A program made the translations under genes and the position numbers. This document shows positions 34,801 through 45,746 of a stretch of 64,000 nt of DNA, one piece after another. Position 1 is the first letter of the stretch, and every line of letters starts with the position of its first letter. Under the pieces are notes generated by a model. That model had not been told where the DNA came from, did not search any database, and worked only from the letters and a program-made list of their open reading frames with translations. This DNA is from Liolophura sinensis (lineage: Eukaryota > Mollusca > Polyplacophora > Chitonida > Chitonidae): NCBI RefSeq assembly GCF_032854445.1, contig NC_088295.1:17471385-17535384 (forward strand), in the 5' to 3' direction.

Positions 34801-37800
34801 CTGTATAAGTGAAGTATTATTGAGTACGGCGTAAAACACAAATCAAATAAGTGAAGAGATTTGTCAGGTAGTTTGTGGGCAGTTTACTCAAGGCACTTCA
34901 GTTACACATAAACTTCAAAACCACCATTTAAATGAAAAATTCTCGAGCATTAATCAATCAGTGATGTTCACCCTAGAACAAGTTTCTAGAACACTGCTGT
35001 CAGAGCTTTTAGTATTTGTATACAATTTGTTTGGTTTTTCAGCCACATCGTCCAAATCTGGGAATACTTGGAAAGAAGCAGTCAATCCCTGATCTGCCTA
35101 GCTCTGCACCCAAACCTAACAAATACCAGGAGAAGAAGCTAAAGAAGCAGGCGAGGAGAGATGCAAAGGTGAGTGATTTGGTCATGTGTTCACAGAGATG
35201 AAGTGTTAAGACTGCTTAAAGGATTAGTGTCCAGATTTAACTACTTGTCGTAAGTATAAAGATTATAACCTGTTTAACAGTATGTTAGCAGGAGGGCCTC
35301 TGAGAAACATAATAATGACTTTAAATCCACCAAAAACAGTAGACTGCCCTAGCTGATCTCCAGCCATCCGACCAGTACGGCTCAGCGGGTGTTGTCATAG
35401 ATGACCAACCCAAGCCTAGCTAGTCTAAATAACCGTGGAATTGGTATCAAAACGATGTCATTTTCAAGGTGGATTTTAGCTACGCAAAAGCATATGTGCT
35501 GCCGTGTCACGTTGAACCAATAGTGGATGATGTTGACGTTCTGATCTATCTCTCGGACATCTCCACCCAGACTTTTCCGGGATTCCGATTTTTAAGACGT
35601 TGAATTTGATCTTTGTCCGTACATTTCCATCACACTGGTAAACTAGGTATAGCTTTATCCTGTTTTACACTGTACATTAGGTGTGTTAATCTTAAGATTT
35701 AATATTTATTTACTAGTCTTTCCCACTTTCCGCTTCACAATAAATATCAATCTATTCCCTGAGGGATTCTAAATTTATACCTACATGTATATGAGAAGAC
35801 CACTAATGGGACATGTTATTATGGACATTCAGATTAGCCTATATACACTGCGTCCCAGAAGTTGCGCACCATCCTGATGTGGCTAATAAACTAACTACAA
35901 GAAAGAGTTGAATTAGTTTTTATGTTTGAAAGAGATGGGGCAACACACTGCTCTGTAGCTCAAGCATTCAACCTCAAGCTGGATGGTGGGCGACCTCTGG
36001 GACACCCTGTATATGCCTATAGGGTCCTGTAGATGTGTACAATATAAATACATGTACATGTACAGTGTGGACATCGGCGTTACTGTACAAACAAATGTAC
36101 AAACAGATCTATCAGTTTTCAGTTCAGGTAATGGTATTTTATAACTACTGGGTGCAGGTGCTGTTTTGGAAATTCAACACTATTCCTGTCGTAGTTTTCA
36201 GCTGTACAATAACGAGAACAATTGTGGTGGTACAAAATCTTTCCATCCTGTGCTGTAAATCCATGCCTTCGTGAGGGCCAAATCGTCTGGAAACTAACTC
36301 CAGGGTTCTTTCGACAGTCCGTCCCTACTTTCATATGCAGACGAGCAACCATTTCATACACAAGTTTGATTTGCTTGTTGCTACTTTTGTAGCTTGTTTA
36401 GCACTTGAACTAAATGGCGAAGCTCTGACAGCTGATAAAGGCTGGACTTGTATGATGTAATTGGGTGGAGACTAACAAGTGTTAATCAGCCTCACTATGT
36501 AGTGATTTTCAGTGATATAATTAATCACATTAATATACCTTTTTAAAGTATTTTTTTACACTCAGTTTAACAATATATACAGGCATAACTAATTATGAAT
36601 AAATAGGAAGTCTGGACACTAATCTTTTAAGATTGATGACCATTGACATGGCACCATTGCTCTGGTCCTCGTGAAAAATATGTTTGTTTGGGATGAACCC
36701 GATGGGATCTCCAAAGAAGGTTGGTGCTCCATAGTTTTTGTTGGACTTTGGAATTTCTTGTGTTATTCTTCTTTCAGTGTTATTTCCTTTAACTGCATGT
36801 CTCTTTAAAAACAGATCTTTGCCGAAGGACTTTATTTTTTATGTTACCCACAGCAAGAAATTTTGGTTTGGTGTATTAGGACTCTGGACAAATTCAAGGG
36901 ACAAATGTGGCCTGAAATATCATAGATTGTTTGTTCTAGAATAGAAATGTACATTATTGTTTGTGTAACAGTTGTATCTCTAATTTAACTGGAGTGCCTC
37001 CATGGCTGAGTTGGCTAGCATGCTAGCATGGCACAGTGACCCAGGAACCTCCCACCAATGTGGTCACTCTGAGTTCAAGTCCAGCTCATGCTCTTTCTCT
37101 CTGGCTGTACGTAGGAAACACTTGCAGCAACCTGCGGATGGTTGTGGTGTTTCCCCGTTTTCTCACACCATAATGCCAGCCGCCATCGTATAAGTGAAAT
37201 ATTCTTGAGTACGGCGTAAAACAATCAAATAAATAAATATAATCATAACTAATGTAATTGAACATCTGTCTTGACCACAGTAAAGTTTAAAGCTAAGCAT
37301 ATGACGTCTGCTACAGCTGGAAATAAACAAACAACTGGCATAAACAAATTTGTCTATTGACGACACAAGGAAGTAAGCTTGGACAAGTACATATGACATC
37401 TTTTCTCTGTATGGCAGAGCTTCAAGCAACCTTCTTGTTTTAAAATGGACTGAACACATAGGTTGGCTTTCGCATAGCTATGCGAAACAGTCTGAGATAC
37501 TTTACAAATATTTGTTACTCTGTGACGCCTAAATATGATTTGAGGACTGCTTTGGTGACCTAATGGCTAGATTGTTCGCCTTGAAATCAAGAGACCCAGG
37601 TGGGGTCATACCAAAGACTTCAAAAATGGGAATGTTGCTGCCTCGCTGGGCACTAATCACTAAGAGGTTAAAGCAAGGGAGCAGGACTGGTTGGCATATA
37701 ATGGGTATAATGTGTGGAGTGTCATATCTGGTGTCATCAGTTTGACACTTCAGTGTCGGCAGCACTTTGTCCTCCTTATCATATGACTGAAAAATTGTTA

Positions 37801-40800
37801 AGCAGGACATAAAACCCTTAGCATACATACATAAATATGATTTGATTATTTTTTGGATAATTAGGTATGCCTTCATAAGTTGTTAAATCCCATGGTACCA
37901 ACCTGTTTTATGATTTCGGATGTATTTTGTTATTGTCTGTAAAGATACTGACCGATGTTGGAAGTGATGTGAGTCGTAGATCTTCTTGAAAGATGTGGAA
38001 TGATATATGTGAGTATTGGTGCTGTTTTTGTTTTAATAGACCATCAGCCTTTTGTTAGGGAAATGTTTCACTCTTCATTTCAGCGCAAACAGAAAACTTC
38101 AAAAAACAAGGTGGTCCCTCTGGGAGAATTTCAGTCCACAACTGAAGGAGAGGTGGCTTTGGAAAACTCTGTTGCTGGGGAAGAGCACAAGGATGGGGTG
38201 TCAGGGAAGGATGTAGAGAATGGGGACGGCTCCCTGGACAGTGACCTGGAGGATACCTCAGGTCAGTCTTCCATCGGTCATTTACCTAATTGTGCCATGC
38301 CACCTAAAAATGTGGTGGTTGTCTTTATAATTTTGAAGTCTACATAAAGTAATTAAACCATATTATAAATTTTAACAGATGTGTCCATTAGAGTTCTTTT
38401 GTTGTAAAGCCAGACCCACACTTATTTACAACCTTTTCTGTTCTGTCTTTGTTACTGGCCCGAATAGCACAGTTGGTAGAGCGGTAGATCTGGGATCAAT
38501 CCTGGGTCGAGTCACACCTAAGACTTTAAAAGTGGAAGTTGTAATTTCCTCACTTGGCGTTCAGCATGAAGGGGATAGTGCAACGACTGGTTGACCCGTA
38601 TCAGTATAATGGCTCGGGCTGGGCGGCTTACTTACCTTTGGTAAGTCATCTCAGTGAAGCAGCACTAGATAAAAGAGCGGTGGAAATCCGCCCTGCAACA
38701 AGGAGGCACATTACATGCACCCTAAGGATTCCTTCGTCGTCATATGACTGAAAAATTGTTGAGCATGACATTAAACCCCAAGCACTAACTCACTCACTCT
38801 GTCTTTGGGAAAGGCTTGAATTAATTCACTGTTTGAGAAAGACTTGTAACTGCAGAATATTGTAACAGATGTTTGAAACAGAATGTGAGCTATTGGGCTT
38901 GGCAGTTGAGAAATCTTGCTATGTTTAGAACTTGTAACTCAGTTGTAAAACTGAAGTTCTGTTTGTTGTACAGATGCTGATGTGGAGGATAATGTGGACA
39001 CAGACAACATAAAGACAGTGGGGGAGATGGTGAGCTCTGGTGTAGACTGTACTGGTGCAGGGGAGGGGGTGAACCACAGGGCAGAGAACGGGCAGGGAGA
39101 AGGGAGTGGGGCCACAGGCACACTGACAGATGTCACTCAGCAGCTAAGCACACTAAGCCTGCAGGAAATAGGGGAGACAACTGCAAAGAGGGAGGTGAAC
39201 GGCGAGTCTGTACCCCAGATAAATGGTGTGGATAGCAGCGTGTCAGAGGACACAGGAGTTTGCCTGGCAGGGGTAGAGAATGGATGTCTTCCTATCAGTA
39301 CGTCATGCCAGGACAACCACGTGGAGGTCACTAATGGGGACTGTCAGCCTGCCCCTCAGACACGGCCATCCAAGGATGAGGTGAAGAAGGAGGCCCGTCA
39401 GCGGTCCATGGCCACCCTAGGGCTGAGGTACCAACCCCTCCCCCGAGAGTGCTCTGTCATGTCTTCCCTTCATCATTTCACATCAGCTGAACTCCTAACT
39501 GGCAATAACAAGTTTGGCTGTGAAAAGTGCACCAAAAAGCAGAAGGCAGCAAAAGGTGAGCCCCCTGAGTTGGCTATAGCGTATCATTAGGTGGGTTTGG
39601 ACAAGCATTTGTTTAGCCAGTGTCATTCCATATACAGATATATGCACATCTTGTACCAGGAGTGCACCATGACACTCTTCATGAAAAGGTTGAATCTGAG
39701 AGTGTTTAACTATTAATTCTGAAATTAGATGCATTTTTTTTTATTTTTTTTAAATTCTGAAATGTCAATCCTGCTTGTATTTTAGTTGTTTCATTTGATC
39801 AATTGCTTATGAGGGTTATGAGAGACAAACGTTTAATTAACATGAGTCGGACATGGTTTGGTTGAATTGGAATTAATAACTGTTCATACAGACAATAATG
39901 ATTGCTGTGAATGACTACTTTATGGTGATCGTTTTTCTAAACAGGTAAATCTGAGATGGTGTACAGAAACGCCAGTAAGCATTACCTGATCTTCTCCCCA
40001 CCTGCTGTTCTCACCTTACACTTCAAGCGTTTTGAACAGGTGAGTGGATTTAATATTCATTTTGATGTGTTTTAAAGATGTGTATATCTGCAATATCATG
40101 TTTCTATTAGAAATGACACTTGAGAAGAATTACATGTTTTTGTATCACTGTTATTTGTCATCAGTCAGTTTTTTTTGAACGACCCAAACAAGAATATAAT
40201 TATTCAACAGTTAATTTGTGTCAGTTGGGTTTTTTCTTCAGTCACTCATGTATGTATAAATGTATAAAACACATTTTCATCTTCACTGGCTTATTCTAGA
40301 GGAGTCTGATATCATTTATGTTCTGATTCAGATTGGGTACAACTCCCGCAAGGTTAACAGTCATGTGGACTTCACGTTTCTGCTAGATTTATCTCCCTTT
40401 TGCAGCTCCCTCTGTCAGGTAATCTTGCATACCTCAGACTCCTGATGTGTTACACTGGTTAAATGGAATAACCAACACTTAACATTGTATAATCCAATGC
40501 ATGATTAATTATTTGTATATTTAGGACCCACCTGATTGGAAAAAACTCATTAAGAATTTAATATCCATTCTCAAGGTTGCCACAGCGATAACAAGAACTA
40601 CATAGTCAATAATAAATGCTCAGACTTAAGTTTTTGTTTTGAAATATTTTTGGCGGGCAAGTGTAATCAAGTGTTTTGCTCTCCATCACAATATGTACTC
40701 AGAGTTCTTTTCTTACCACTAGCTTTTGGACGACTTTTTTTCTGACTCTATCTTTGGATGACCTTTTTCTGACTCTCGCTTTTGTTTACTTTCAGGGCCG

Positions 40801-41149
40801 ACGTAAGGACCAGAAGAAGATCCTGTACTCTCTGTACGGTGTTGTGGAGCACAGTGGTAGGCTTAATGGCGGCCATTACACAGCATACGTCAAAGTACGG
40901 CCTAACATTGGCCTCATTACGGACTTCCTACAAACGTATGCTTCTCACCCAAGGGAGCTAATTCAGCGGTACTCAGAACATTACTTGAATGGCATATCAG
41001 AATCCTCAGAGGACAGTGGTGATGGAAGTGAAGGGCTAGTCCCGCCAGGTCGCTGGTATCACATCAGTGACAACCGGGTGAGCGAGGTGCCGGAGACAAG
41101 TGTACAGACAGCTCAGGCCTATCTTCTGTTCTATGAGAGAGTCTGTTAG
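25892..41149 (+). CDS. USP45: USP16/USP45-type ubiquitin C-terminal hydrolase, complete
   Basis: Nineteen coding exons with consistent phases: 25892-25997, 27377-27462, 27646-27807, 28129-28232, 30039-30154, 30475-30620, 30993-31040, 31428-31607, 32664-32800, 33398-33485, 33679-33769, 34099-34187, 34369-34425, 35043-35168, 38084-38261, 38974-39555, 39945-40039, 40332-40418 and 40796-41149. The 943-residue product removes ubiquitin from substrates. Known relatives are USP16 (histone H2A, ribosomal and cell-cycle substrates) and USP45 (ERCC1 in DNA repair). It has a UBP zinc finger (about residues 39-160), catalytic Cys249 (NLGNTCFF), QQQDSHELL, His853 (NGGHYTAY) and Asp918 (YHISDNRV), and ends YLLFYERVC, as family members do. 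The start [13 protein letters not shown] follows a basic N terminus like USP16. I cannot separate USP16 from USP45 by eye. The symbol is the better-fitting guess. Confidence 0.93.
27377..30154 (+). CDS. USP45: USP45/16 exons 2-5: UBP zinc finger
   Basis: These exons supply [30 protein letters not shown], the histidines of [16 protein letters not shown], and [13 protein letters not shown]. Cys and His ligands for three zinc ions are present in family order. The domain binds the free C-terminal glycines of ubiquitin. Exon 3 adds a Ser/Asp-rich spacer ([13 protein letters not shown]) typical of the variable loop. Confidence 0.9.
28490..28685 (+). mobile_element. SINE-A
   Basis: B box GTGAGTTCAAGTCCAGC, then GGTTTCCTCCAACCACAATG and the tail GGAGTACGGCGTAAACACC. 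It lies in a USP45 intron. Confidence 0.8.
30993..31040 (+). CDS. USP45: USP45/16 exon 7: catalytic Cys box
   Basis: A 48-base, phase 0-0 exon encodes exactly [16 protein letters not shown]. The nucleophile is Cys249. This is the diagnostic USP Cys box, identical in core to human USP45 as I remember it. Confidence 0.93.
31305..31383 (+). mobile_element. SINE-A 3' fragment
   Basis: ACCACCATAACAATGGTCGC and AATATTCTCGAGTACAGC mark a diverged 3' part just upstream of USP45 exon 8. Confidence 0.65.
31428..31607 (+). CDS. USP45: USP45/16 exon 8: lineage-variable acidic and Ser-rich segment
   Basis: This 60-codon, phase 0-0 exon begins [14 protein letters not shown], aligning with NLAQTYTLTDLM of the human protein. 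It then inserts [19 protein letters not shown], a casein-kinase-2-like acidic serine run that I do not recall in vertebrates. The catalytic fold resumes in the next exon with [20 protein letters not shown]. Confidence 0.85.
31880..31985 (+). mobile_element. SINE-A, 5'-truncated
   Basis: CTCCCGGGCTCTGCCCAGTT, then ATAATGTTGGCCGCCATCAT and the ATATTCTTGAGTACAGTG tail. The unexplained frame at 31987 begins at its end. Confidence 0.8.
31987..32175 (+). other. Unexplained 62-codon frame in a USP45 intron
   Basis: Just after a SINE-A tail, an open frame reads [20 protein letters not shown], then [20 protein letters not shown], and ends in TGA. Its composition looks genuinely coding, with balanced hydrophobic and polar residues. 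I recognise no family and see no splice link to USP45. It could be a captured fragment of another gene or the relic of a transposed exon. Confidence 0.3.
32664..34425 (+). CDS. USP45: USP45/16 exons 9-13: USP palm and thumb
   Basis: Exons at 32664, 33398, 33679, 34099 and 34369 encode [56 protein letters not shown] and [11 protein letters not shown]. These are the standard QQDS, GQL/C-x-x-C and DLSL boxes that support the active site and bind structural zinc. Confidence 0.9.
34573..34852 (+). mobile_element. SINE-A, full length with G-run
   Basis: The head GGGCCTCCGTGGCCGAGGA keeps the tRNA-like A-box region. A run of about 14 G interrupts it at about 34604-34618. The body and tail (GAGTACGGCGTAAAACAC) are complete. 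Confidence 0.82.
35043..39555 (+). CDS. USP45: USP45/16 exons 14-16: long insert in the catalytic domain
   Basis: Exons at 35043, 38084 and 38974 form a ~295-residue polar insert. It starts with a lysine-rich [20 protein letters not shown] run (a likely nuclear signal), followed by acidic, low-complexity sequence. The catalytic fold resumes with [20 protein letters not shown] and the zinc pair CEKC. USP16 and USP45 also carry a long insert here. Confidence 0.88.
35842..36014. mobile_element. Mariner-like MITE with terminal inverted repeats
   Basis: The left end TATACACTGCGTCCCAGAAG (continuing TTGCGCACC) pairs with the right end reversed, TATACAGGGTGTCCCAGAGG (continuing TCGCCCACC). That gives about 29-bp inverted ends bounded by TA. 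The 173-bp body keeps a short frame with FERDGATHC, resembling the DGA motif of mariner-type transposases. It looks like an internally deleted DNA transposon. Confidence 0.65.
36991..37240 (+). mobile_element. SINE-A, full length
   Basis: tRNA-like head with A box TGGCTGAGTTGG at 37003 and B box GAGTTCAAGTCC at 37071, the conserved body, and the tail GAGTACGGCGTAAAACAATC with AATAAATAAATA. Confidence 0.88.
37550..37830 (+). mobile_element. SINE-B, diverged
   Basis: The head GGTGACCTAATGGCTAGATT resembles a tRNA A-box region. CAAAGACTTCAAAAATGGGA and the tail CATATGACTGAAAAATTGTT match the copy at 38.5 kb. Confidence 0.65.
38456..38800 (+). mobile_element. SINE-B, full length
   Basis: The head GGCCCGAATAGCACAGTTGG with TAGAGCGGTAGATCTGGGAT and TCGAGTC is tRNA-like. 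The body has GTGCAACGACTGGTTGACC and the tail is CATATGACTGAAAAATTGTT. It is distinct from SINE-A and lies in a USP45 intron. Confidence 0.75.
40796..41149 (+). CDS. USP45: USP45/16 last exon: His box and C terminus
   Basis: The 118-codon final exon encodes [20 protein letters not shown] (catalytic His853), AYVKVR, then [13 protein letters not shown] (Asp918) and [12 protein letters not shown] before TAG. Confidence 0.93.
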   Translation, partial: GRRKDQKKILYSLYGVVEHSGRLNGGHYTAYVKVRPNIGLITDFLQTYASHPRELIQRYSEHYLNGISESSEDSGDGSEGLVPPGRWYHISDNRVSEVPETSVQTAQAYLLFYERVC

Positions 41150-43800
41150 GTACTTGTTGTTCAAAGCCAGCTTGCATCAGCGAAGATGCTGATTGTTTCC
41201 TGTATCTGACAGCCAGGTTATAGACACAAATCACATACTAGCTGGTACATAAACAACAAACTTGATCCACTCTTACATAACTTTGTAAATCAGTGTCTTG
41301 CAATTTTTCCTGTAAATCATGTTATAAGAGTGTAGCCTAAACAGATGTTCTTTTAAAAGACAAAATATATCCATGAAAGTTTTTGTAGTGCTTCTTAGGC
41401 CAAGTCAAGTAGTTTTGAAGTTTGGTTCCATTGTTATCTGCATTCTCCCTTTTTATTGCTGGTGTCACATTCCAGGTTACAGTTTATCCTTGTCAAGGAC
41501 ATTGTGACCTTGTAGAATGTGAGTGGCCTGCGTTATTAGACACAAGTACACAGAATAAGGTTTTAGTTGTTGTAAATCTTGTTGGAAAAAGTGTGTGTTC
41601 ATTTGCTGTGCTCTTTCAACAATAACTTCATTCTCATTTCTTGTGTTTTGGCCAAAAATCTTGTCTTAAAAGTCGGCACACCAGTTGTTGATTATTTACC
41701 TTCAGATAATATTCATTCCAAATGTTAAACATAGACATTACTGATAAAGCATTTTTAATTCAGAAGGAAAATAATCAGAATGTGATTTGTACTGAATTCC
41801 GATGTCTTCACCATTTATGGTAGAGAGCATCATTTGTTAGATCAGTGTGTAAAGTACATGTACCCAGTGTATGCTGTGTTGAAGGTACGTTAAAGTCTCA
41901 GATATTCACAGAAATACTCAACAAATAATTACACACACTCAACACTGAATACATTTTTTAAGAAAGACAGAGCTTACAGACATGTTCTGATTACTAAAGC
42001 AAGTGATGTTTTCCTGTCGCTTTTTACAGAGACTGACAAAATTACTTCACGTGTTTTCCCCACATTGTTTCACAGTTGGACCTGAATACTAATTATGATT
42101 ATTTGTAGGTGATAGCCTGCTACCTGCTCACATCAATTGCTTTATTCACAGGATGTATTGTAGGTTTCACAACAAACAGTCTCCTTATAGGTGTAGGTTT
42201 TACGAATTGTAGTGTCCATTTGGCTTTTTTTTTTTCTTTTTTTTTTTTTTTCTTCAAAATGTTACATGTATTTCCATGAACAGGGATCTTTCCCTTTGTT
42301 AGACTGCATGATTTGTAATTTAATTAAAGAAACGTGATCAGGTATGTTTAAGTGTTAAGAGACATATGTATTAAATTCAGATAATAACTGATAAGGGTGT
42401 AGCTTCACTTGGTCATCTTGTGGAAATGATTTATTTCATTATACAGATGTATTTGATATATGATGTATTGTACAGTTATCCGTACAAAAGCCTTTATACT
42501 GCTGAATAAACCTGCACAGGCTAAGTAATGGATATACACACCTATACACTTCTATGTATATATTACTGATCTTAAATTTATTAAACCATTACAAAGAATT
42601 TTGTATTTGAGGATATTTAATGTTACAGGTAACATCAACATGTACCTGTGTGTCAGATGTACATCACCTTATGAAGACTTCTCTATCAACACCATTTCTA
42701 GGTGTACAATACATGTAAATCTGATAAAGTGTGCCTGCACATTTACTCTCTGAATACACCATTACAACCTTTATCTTATGAATTATGCCTGTTTTACTAT
42801 GTGCCATTTGTTTCACTCCTTCCTTGTTTGTTGTTTTTGTTCTCATTATTTTGTTTTGACCTCACTTGTGATATTCTTGTCATATTTATGAGGTTTTGTT
42901 GTTTATATTTGTTTCATTACATGACTAGCAGCTATGTTGTTGAAGATTGTTATGTAAAGGTAGTACAAAGTTTAGTACACAGGTAAAACAGTTTGACCCT
43001 AACTGTATTCAGATCTCCGGTAGCTGTTAGGGTCATGCAGTCACATTTATTACATGCTTGAAAAAATTAACATGCACACAAACAATTAATGCTGTAAAGC
43101 TCAGGAACTGTTTCTGTGAAAAGATTTTCGATGTAAAATTCTGCGCTTTTGTTTAGGTTAAACCATCAGACTTACAAATTTGAACTTGCCTGATAACCTC
43201 AGTTCCTGGGGAATGATGATGTGGGGAGAAAAAATTATGCTGTGTGATGATAAAGTAAAATCCGGTATTCATGTACATTTACACATGTACTGGCATATCA
43301 TTTGCAGTATTACTTATATACCTATATACAGAGATAGTATAATTGTACCATACTTGCTTGGGAATGCTTTATAGTCCATAGTGGCTGATGTATATATTCA
43401 AAATTTAAGTCAACAAAATCAAAGTGCTCATGTTCATAATAAACAAACCTTAAACACGACTCCTGATAGATTTAAAAAGCAGCCACTCTGATGGGGGTGG
43501 GGGGGGCGTGAATCATGGCTACTGGTATGCTAATAGTTTTGTTGACTACAGTGCAAGCTGTTGTCTTCTGCAAATTCACATGCCACTGATGCCAGCATAC
43601 AAAGGAGCTGCTGTGTTTTGGGGTTTACAGACAAAAATTAATTAGGGGAATTCTCAGGTGACATTTCAAGAATGGAACTGGAATAAAACTACAGATAGTT
43701 CCCAATCTCATTACATTCAATGTCTTATTATTTTGAGTGTGTAAAGGTTTACGTTTGTAACCAAGAACATACTGTTGCTGTACAGAACTCTAAATAAAGC
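41150..43800 (+). other. Probable 3' UTR of USP45/16 and flank
   Basis: AT-rich, no coding signal. AATAAA hexamers at 42505-42510 and 43793-43798 are candidate poly(A) signals. The second is followed by a T/GT-rich stretch. Several ATATATA and TACATGTA patches occur. No SINE was seen before 43.9 kb. Confidence 0.45.
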
Positions 43801-43914
43801 ACACTATTGTTGACTGGTTTTGTACATGTGACCTTTGTCTTTTTCATATTTTCAAAGTCATTTTTTTTTTTTTTTAGAAAAATCAAAGAACATCTATCAT
43901 GTTACACGGCGCAA

Positions 43915-43980
43915 TCATCTGGAGGCAAGATATGGCTGCAATGTTGCCAAAGTGGCGTTAAACCCATTCATTCAGTCATA
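43915..43980 (+). mobile_element. SINE-C tail fragment
   Basis: GGCTGCAATGTTGCCAAAGT with GGCGTTAAACCCATTCATTC recurs at 55125-55160 and, less clearly, at 12470-12510. It is a third SINE-like 3' tail. Confidence 0.5.
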
Positions 43981-44026
43981 TAGGCATTTGTAGGATGTAC
44001 GACATGTAATACAAAAAACATTTAGT

Positions 44027-44105
44027 GTGAGTTCAAATCCAGCTCGTGTACATGTAGGAACATCTGCCAACAACCTGCTGATGGTTGTGGTTCATTTGTG
44101 AAGAC
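44027..44105 (+). mobile_element. SINE-A middle fragment
   Basis: It contains GTGAGTTCAAATCCAGCTCG (B box) and CAACAACCTGCTGATGGTTG. No tail was seen. Confidence 0.5.
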
Positions 44106-44699
44106 CATACCAGTCTGTGATTTAATACCACTCTCATTAATTGCGTGTTGCGACTTAATAAGCCAGTCAGTGGTTAGCACTAGTTCATTTACATTGAATT
44201 AACATTCATGTTTATTTTGAACAATATCTAATTTTGTTGAAATAATGAGATCTCATCGTTTAATTTAACTGAACTTCAGTATGATTCATAGAACTGTCAA
44301 CTGTTGTTTCTGTTCAGTGAAACCTGGCAGCCGCAAGCGTGAAGTCTGGTACGTTTAGAAGAACCGTTACCTATTGGAGTACTGTTAACATGGCATGCTA
44401 TTGCGATCCACAGTACTCCAATATGGCTACTACAAGTAGGTCATGCAAGCCCTCTATTCAGGACTGCCAAAGCTCATGAACATGACTATATATATATATT
44501 TATTAACTAGGCCTAGGCTGCTGTTTATTCGGGATATCAACCAAGAAGACTGATAATGGGAGGAGTTTAAATCAAAAGTATTTGTAGTCTTATTATTTCT
44601 GTCAAACATGAAGTTTTTCACACAAAGCGATGCAGAGATGTCCACACAGTGATAATCAAATCAAACTAAATATTGCCTCTTTTAGTTCCGAACAGAATA

Positions 44700-44918
44700 T
44701 CTCTCGCAACCTCACCAACAACAAAGTTTCGTGCAAGCTTTCCTCCTCCAAAAAGTAATACGAATATGTCGAATCGCGTTAAATATGGCTTAGAGCCCCT
44801 TACTTAGCTTTACAACTAAGAAATCGGTACGCACTAACTTGACGCCGAGACATTGGTGCGCAATAACCAGGCCGCCTACATGTACAAAGTGGCTTGCGTA
44901 GGAAGTGACTAAACACAG
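44700..44918 (+). promoter_or_regulatory. Probable 5' UTR exon and promoter region of RHBDD1
   Basis: A strong donor CACAG/GTAAGG at 44918/44919 pairs with the acceptor TTTACAG ending at 45303, eleven bases before the RHBDD1 ATG. This suggests a non-coding first exon ending at 44918. Its 5' end and promoter cannot be fixed by eye. Confidence 0.5.
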
Positions 44919-45313
44919 GTAAGGGCATAAAATCTGGAACATTCTTTGTAAAGAGGCCGACGTATACACGCAATCGTACACTTTGTCAGCCATTCCCGCA
45001 TGTACTTGATGCCATTTTGCAAATTAAATGTGAATGTTAACGTCATAAATTATTACCCCTTTATTTCCAATCACAAAGTTGTAATTCAACACCTGGTATT
45101 AATAAGACGGCCCCTGAGTATGGTCTTTCACGACATGTATTTCTACCTCCTATTCTTAGAGAACTCCAAAACATTCACTGCATCAAGCAGCTGTCAAATC
45201 GGAGTGCAACACGTGGACGAAGCGTTACCTCCTGATGCAATTTCGATCGCATCTAAGGATATAATAAGATAATGTTTTAATTCAGTCTCATTTCCCTTTA
45301 CAGATTACAAGAC

Positions 45314-45746
45314 ATGGCAGGCAGAAGACGAGGAACTGAGTTGGGCGTTTTGTTGTTGGGGACGCAGTTACTGCAGTTCGGAGTGGACCGCATCCCACCA
45401 GTCACCCTTGGGACTATCATACTCAATGTTGTGGCATACTTGTATTTACCATTTAGAACTGGACAGACTTGTATAAGTACTCAGAACGTGTGGAATCAGT
45501 GGGAGTTAAAACGACTGTTAATCGGGGCCATTGATCATGCCCATGACTTTCACCTCTACTACAATATGGTGTCGTTTTTATGGAAAGGAACAAGCTTGGA
45601 AAAACGTTTCAAGTCTCCGTATTTTGCTTACATCTTGGTTGTGTTTACCATACTAACTGGTGCGACTATGGTTGGGATGAATTCTCTTCTGGCACAGTTA
45701 ACCCACAACCCATATTACATTCACCAGTGTGCTGTTGGCTTTTCAG
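45314..45746 (+). CDS. RHBDD1: RHBDD1 exon 1: N terminus to catalytic Ser
   Basis: It encodes MAGRRRGTELGVLLLGTQLL, the WNQWELKRLLIGAIDHAHDF loop, HLYYNMVSFLWKGTSLEKRF and the hydrophobic FAYILVVFTILTGATMVG. It ends QCAVGFS with the Gly codon split by a 9.2-kb intron. The acceptor of the upstream UTR intron is 11 bases before ATG. Confidence 0.92.

Noticed and set aside
34488-34841. 106-117 codon frames on both strands
   Set aside because: They lie within a full-length SINE-A copy.
44790-44993. Minus-strand frame starting MADKVYDCVYTS as a divergent gene next to RHBDD1
   Set aside because: The same DNA carries a plus-strand donor for a RHBDD1 5' UTR exon, and the minus frame has no homology or clear donor.
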